From Methanobacteriota archaeon (GTDB taxonomy: Archaea > Halobacteriota > Halobacteria > Halobacteriales > Halalkalicoccaceae), in the NCBI GenBank assembly GCA_022561895.1, contig JADFQH010000094.1, positions 1 through 8,625 on the forward strand: a DNA stretch of 8,625 nt. Direction: 5' to 3'. The number at the start of each line of letters is the position of its first letter. Position 1 is the stretch's first letter. Shown one piece after another: positions 5,834 through 8,625 of the stretch. The notes under the pieces are model-generated. The model ran no database searches. It saw only the letters and a list, made by a program, of their open reading frames with translations, and was not told the DNA's origin. The position numbers were made by a program, and so were the translations under genes.

Positions 5834-7938
5834 GCCACGACGACTTTCCAACAGACTACCCCGCGGTCGTGACCTGCGGGCTGCCCTATGCAAACGGCGA
5901 CCTGCATATCGGTCACCTTCGAACCTATGTGAGCGGCGACACCCTCGCACGCTCGCTCAGACGTATCGGCCAACGGACAGCGTTCGTCTCCGGATCGGAT
6001 ATGCACGGAACACCTGTAGCCGTGAACGCCGAGAAAGAGGGCGTTACCCCCGAGGAGTTCGCCATAGATTGGCACGAGAAGTACGAAGCCACGTTCCCGG
6101 AGTTCGGCGTCGAGTTCGACAACTACGGACAGACGCATGATGAGACTAATACAGAGCTTACTCAGCAGTTCGTCCGCGAGTGGATCGAGAACGACCATAT
6201 CTACGAAAAGGAGATTCAGGTCGCGTGGGATCCCGAGGTCGACCAGCCCTTACCTGATAGATACGTCGAGGGAACCTGTCCGTACTGCGGTGAGAAGGCC
6301 CGCGGTGACGAGTGTGATGAGGGCTGTCAGCGCCACCTCGAACCCGGCGAGATCGAAGAGCCGACGAGCACGCTCACAGGCAACCCCGCGGAGTACCGAA
6401 GCCGCGAGCACAAGTTCCTCCGGCTTTCGGACTTCCAAGAGTATCTCAAGGGCTTTCTCGGACGGCTCGAAGGAACCGACAACGCCAGAAACCAGCCCAA
6501 AGAGTGGGTCGAAGGCGAGCTACAGGATCTCTGTATCACCCGCGATATGGACTGGGGGATCGACTATCCGGAGAGCGAATCCGAGTCCGATGACCCGGAG
6601 ACCAGTCGGACGGAGTCCGACGCTGGCAAGGAAGACCTCGTGCTCTACGTCTGGGTCGATGCCCCAATCGAGTACGTCGCCTCGACGAAACAGTACAGTG
6701 AGCGTGTGGGCGAAGAGACGTTCGACTGGACCGAACCGTGGCGCGATGGCGAAGGCGAGATCGTTCATATCATCGGCCGGGACATCATCCAGCACCACAC
6801 CGTCTTCTGGCCCGCGATGCTCAGAGGAGCCGGGTATAACGAACCGCGTGCGGTGATGGCGAGCGGGTTCGTCAACCTGGATGGAAAGGCGTTTTCGACC
6901 AGCCGGAACAGAGCGATCTGGGCCGACGACTACATCGATGAGGGGTTCGATTCCGACCTCCTTCGCTACTACCTCGTTACTACTGGAGGATTCCAGCAGG
7001 ATATCGACTTCTCGTGGGAGCGTTTTCAGGAACGAGTCAACGGCGAGTTAGTCGGAAACTTCGGTAACTTCGTCTACCGCTCGCTGCTCTTTGCCCACCG
7101 AAACTTCGAGGGAACACCCCGAACGGAGCCGAGCGAGGAGGTACTGTCACGGATCAGCGAGGCGATCGAGGAGTTTTCTACAGGACTCAACGACTACTCG
7201 CTCCGCGAGGCGAGTCAGGCAGGAATCCGACTTTCGAAGTTCGGAAACGAGTATATTCAGCGAAATGAGCCGTGGAAACTAGTAGACGAGAACGAGGAAG
7301 AAGCTGCACAGGTCATCCGCGACTGCGTTCAGCTTGCGAAGGCCACCGCAGTGCTGCTCGAACCCGTGCTTCCGAACGCCGCAGAACGCCTCTGGAATCA
7401 GTTAGGAGAGGACGGCTCAGTCCACAACGCTCGACTCGAAGCCTGTCTCGAAGCACCTCCTGAAAACTTTGGCGAGCCGGAGGCGCTCTTCGAGAAGGTC
7501 GAAGACGATCGGGTCGAGGCGCTGAACGAAAAGCTGGCAGAACGGATCGACGCGGCCGAAACAAGTGCGGACGAGGGCGACGAAACGGAGAACGCCGCCG
7601 ATCTCGAACCCCTCGTGAATGAGCGAATCGGCTTCGAGGAGTTTCAGGAACTAGACATTCGAGTGGGTGAGATAGAGGTCGCAGAAGGAATCGAGGGCGC
7701 GGACGATCTGGCTCGCTTGGAGGTCGATATCGGTGTCGAGACCCGCCAGATCGTCGCCGGGATCAAGCGGCTTCACGATCTCGAATCGCTTCCGGGTACT
7801 CGGGTCGTGGTGCTTGCGAACCTCGAATCCGCGGAGCTGTTCGGCGTCGAGAGCAACGGAATGGTGCTTGCGGCGGGCGAGGACGCCGATCTGCTCACGA
7901 CGCTCGGAAATAGCGAGCCGGGAACGAAGGTCAGGTGA
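5830..7938 (+). CDS. metG: Methionyl-tRNA synthetase with C-terminal tRNA-binding domain
   Basis: This class I synthetase charges tRNA-Met, for both initiation and elongation. The Rossmann fold begins with TCGLPYANGDLHIGHLR, the HIGH motif being residues 26-29. The zinc-binding connective region has four cysteines, Cys150, Cys153, Cys162 and Cys166 (CPYC...CDEGC), consistent with one knuckle. The KMSKS loop reads DGKAFSTSRNRAIW (Lys353 to Arg359), an FSTS form in which the first Lys of the motif is shifted or replaced by Ala354. WDPEVDQPLPDRYVEGTCPYC and YVWVDAPIEYVAST are also typical. An acidic insert (about 240-270, rich in Glu, Ser and Asp) looks like salt adaptation. After the anticodon-binding helices and an acidic linker, residues about 600-702 form an EMAPII/Arc1-like OB-fold tRNA-binding domain fused to the protein (ELDIRVGEIEVAEGI). 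At 702 residues it is full length. Confidence 0.96.
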   Translation: MSHDDFPTDYPAVVTCGLPYANGDLHIGHLRTYVSGDTLARSLRRIGQRTAFVSGSDMHGTPVAVNAEKEGVTPEEFAIDWHEKYEATFPEFGVEFDNYGQTHDETNTELTQQFVREWIENDHIYEKEIQVAWDPEVDQPLPDRYVEGTCPYCGEKARGDECDEGCQRHLEPGEIEEPTSTLTGNPAEYRSREHKFLRLSDFQEYLKGFLGRLEGTDNARNQPKEWVEGELQDLCITRDMDWGIDYPESESESDDPETSRTESDAGKEDLVLYVWVDAPIEYVASTKQYSERVGEETFDWTEPWRDGEGEIVHIIGRDIIQHHTVFWPAMLRGAGYNEPRAVMASGFVNLDGKAFSTSRNRAIWADDYIDEGFDSDLLRYYLVTTGGFQQDIDFSWERFQERVNGELVGNFGNFVYRSLLFAHRNFEGTPRTEPSEEVLSRISEAIEEFSTGLNDYSLREASQAGIRLSKFGNEYIQRNEPWKLVDENEEEAAQVIRDCVQLAKATAVLLEPVLPNAAERLWNQLGEDGSVHNARLEACLEAPPENFGEPEALFEKVEDDRVEALNEKLAERIDAAETSADEGDETENAADLEPLVNERIGFEEFQELDIRVGEIEVAEGIEGADDLARLEVDIGVETRQIVAGIKRLHDLESLPGTRVVVLANLESAELFGVESNGMVLAAGEDADLLTTLGNSEPGTKVR

Positions 7939-7940
7939 CG

Positions 7941-7948
7941 TGATATCA
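7941..7948 (+). promoter_or_regulatory. Palindromic AT-rich box, possible promoter element for the Fic/Doc gene
   Basis: TGATATCA is a perfect 8-base palindrome centred about 29 bases upstream of the ATG at 7973. The spacing suits an archaeal box A for a leaderless message, and no ribosome-binding site precedes that ATG. It could equally be an operator or chance, since the gene lies only 34 bases behind metG and may be co-transcribed. Confidence 0.3.
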
Positions 7949-7972
7949 TCTGACGAAGACCGTTGGTAGATC

Positions 7973-8470
7973 ATGTGCGACTGCACTCCTCGAATCACCG
8001 ACCTGTCTTCACTGGAGCCAGAGAACTTCAAATTCAGAAATACGCGGTTCTTGACTGGGGACACTCATTACGATATGCAGGACCACGAAACCCGACGGAG
8101 CATTCGGCATGATATATGGGTTGTCCGTAACGGTGACCTTCGGCGGGTCTTAGACGAGTTTCCGGCTGATGAGCCACTCGTTGATCAGTGTGCACTCTGG
8201 ATGCACGCCGTCGTTGGGAGACATTTCTTCCCGGATGCCAATCATCGGACGGCAATCGCACTACTCCGACGCTTACTCCGCGAGAACGGGATCGATCCGG
8301 GTGACTGGTCAACCGAACGGACAAAAGCGGCGCGAGACGAATCCCACGAAGTGCGTGGAAAACTCCCACAGATTCGATTCGATACGATGTTCGAACGGGA
8401 CGCTCTCTACGATTTATGGGAACGCTACTTCGAGGACGTGTTAGAAGTGGGCTGCGGCTGTGATACGTGA
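7973..8470 (+). CDS. Fic/Doc-family protein, Doc-like active site
   Basis: The 165-residue product contains HFFPDANHRTAIALLRRLL (His84 to Leu102), a clear match to the Fic/Doc loop HxFx[D/E][A/G]NxR. The DAN-x-RTA form and the following LLRENGI match Doc of phage P1 more than AMP-transferring Fic enzymes (HPFxxGNGR). Doc phosphorylates elongation factor Tu; other members transfer AMP or other phosphate groups. The target here is unknown. His84 would be the catalytic base, Asp88 the metal ligand, and Asn90 and Arg92 the phosphate contacts. Doc normally has Lys where His91 stands. No Phd-type antitoxin gene is visible. Ser13-Leu-Glu-Pro-Glu-Asn18 fits the Fic inhibitory pattern [S/T]xxxE[G/N], though a Pro inside it makes that doubtful. 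Cys2/Cys4 and Cys161/Cys163 form CxC pairs at both ends. An in-frame stop at 7967-7969 fixes the start. Confidence 0.82.
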   Translation: MCDCTPRITDLSSLEPENFKFRNTRFLTGDTHYDMQDHETRRSIRHDIWVVRNGDLRRVLDEFPADEPLVDQCALWMHAVVGRHFFPDANHRTAIALLRRLLRENGIDPGDWSTERTKAARDESHEVRGKLPQIRFDTMFERDALYDLWERYFEDVLEVGCGCDT

Positions 8471-8471
8471 A

Positions 8472-8625
8472 CTACTCGTCGTCGCTTTCGTCGGCGAGCG
8501 CGGCGTACAGGTGAAGCTGGAATTGATCGGCGCTTGGCAGGTTGGCCACCTTGAACTGGAGGCCCTTGGTCTCCATCAAGGTTGCGATCATGGACACGCG
8601 GCGGGACAGTCTGTCGAGCTTGGCC
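8472..8625 (-). pseudogene. Serine recombinase (resolvase/invertase) fragment, 3' end; ends before the DNA-binding region
   Basis: On the minus strand the frame enters from the right edge and stops at TAG (8472-8474), giving 50 residues of coding sequence. It reads AKLDRLSRRVSMIATLMET, then VANLPSADQFQLHLYAALAD, matching the resolvase catalytic-domain segment AKLDRLSRxVxFxxxLMES...DMPxANxFxLHIxAAxAE. The conserved DRLSR arginines that surround the active site are present; the nucleophilic Ser would lie upstream, outside the window. Full resolvases continue after AAxAE into the long dimer helix and a helix-turn-helix DNA-binding domain, but here only SDDE and a stop follow. The protein is therefore shortened by roughly 60-80 residues at its C-terminus, and is probably a decayed remnant or a catalytic-domain-only version. 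It faces the Fic/Doc gene tail to tail with one base between the stop codons. Confidence 0.75.

Noticed and set aside
5731..6198. Minus-strand frame of 155 codons over the metG leader and 5' end
   Set aside because: It is mostly antisense to conserved MetG coding sequence (HIGH region), is rich in Cys and Val without family features, and has no promoter support.
7651..8064. Minus-strand frame of 137 codons across the metG-Fic junction
   Set aside because: It is antisense to the MetG tRNA-binding domain and the Fic N-terminus, both well supported.
1..8625. CRISPR array, rRNA genes or complete insertion sequence
   Set aside because: No regularly spaced repeats, rRNA segments, or transposase gene with terminal repeats were found by eye.

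Overview
The window looks like the chromosome of a haloarchaeon. Proteins are rich in Asp and Glu, third codon positions are mostly G/C, and several genes have an AT-rich box A about 26-30 bases upstream of a start codon with no room for a Shine-Dalgarno site, as in leaderless haloarchaeal transcripts. The genus cannot be fixed from the sequence alone.

Layout, left to right. (1) The 3' end of a PhzF-family gene (+). (2) A strong nested inverted repeat (336-415) that starts on the last base of the phzF stop codon. (3) A convergent gene for an 8-helix membrane protein of unknown function (-, GTG start). (4) A 163-base divergent promoter region holding a TATA box for the membrane protein gene, a TATA-like box for ppsA and, between them, a dyad CACT-N7-GAGTG that resembles the haloarchaeal TrmB operator. 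(5) ppsA, phosphoenolpyruvate synthase (+), the entry step of gluconeogenesis. (6) A convergent small two-helix membrane protein gene (-). (7) mfnA, a PLP-dependent aspartate/tyrosine decarboxylase (+), followed after 25 bases by a UspA-type stress protein gene with its own GGAG ribosome-binding site, so probably one transcript. (8) A 215-base leader region with short palindromes, a T-tract, a box A and a six-codon upstream ORF whose stop overlaps the metG start. (9) metG, full-length methionyl-tRNA synthetase with a C-terminal tRNA-binding OB fold. (10) A Doc-like Fic-domain gene with no Phd-type antitoxin gene in view and CxC cysteine pairs at both protein ends. (11) Tail to tail with it, one base away, the 3' end of a serine-recombinase gene (-) that stops before the helix-turn-helix region expected of resolvases.

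Most of the window (phzF to metG) is ordinary core metabolism and translation. The right end (about 7939-8625) looks accessory: a toxin-like Fic/Doc protein next to a recombinase fragment suggests the edge of a mobile or formerly mobile segment abutting metG. The best leads are the Fic/Doc-recombinase junction, the TrmB-like operator of ppsA, the overlapping upstream ORF of metG, and the nested palindrome between phzF and the membrane protein gene. No system that is clearly new can be proven from the sequence alone.
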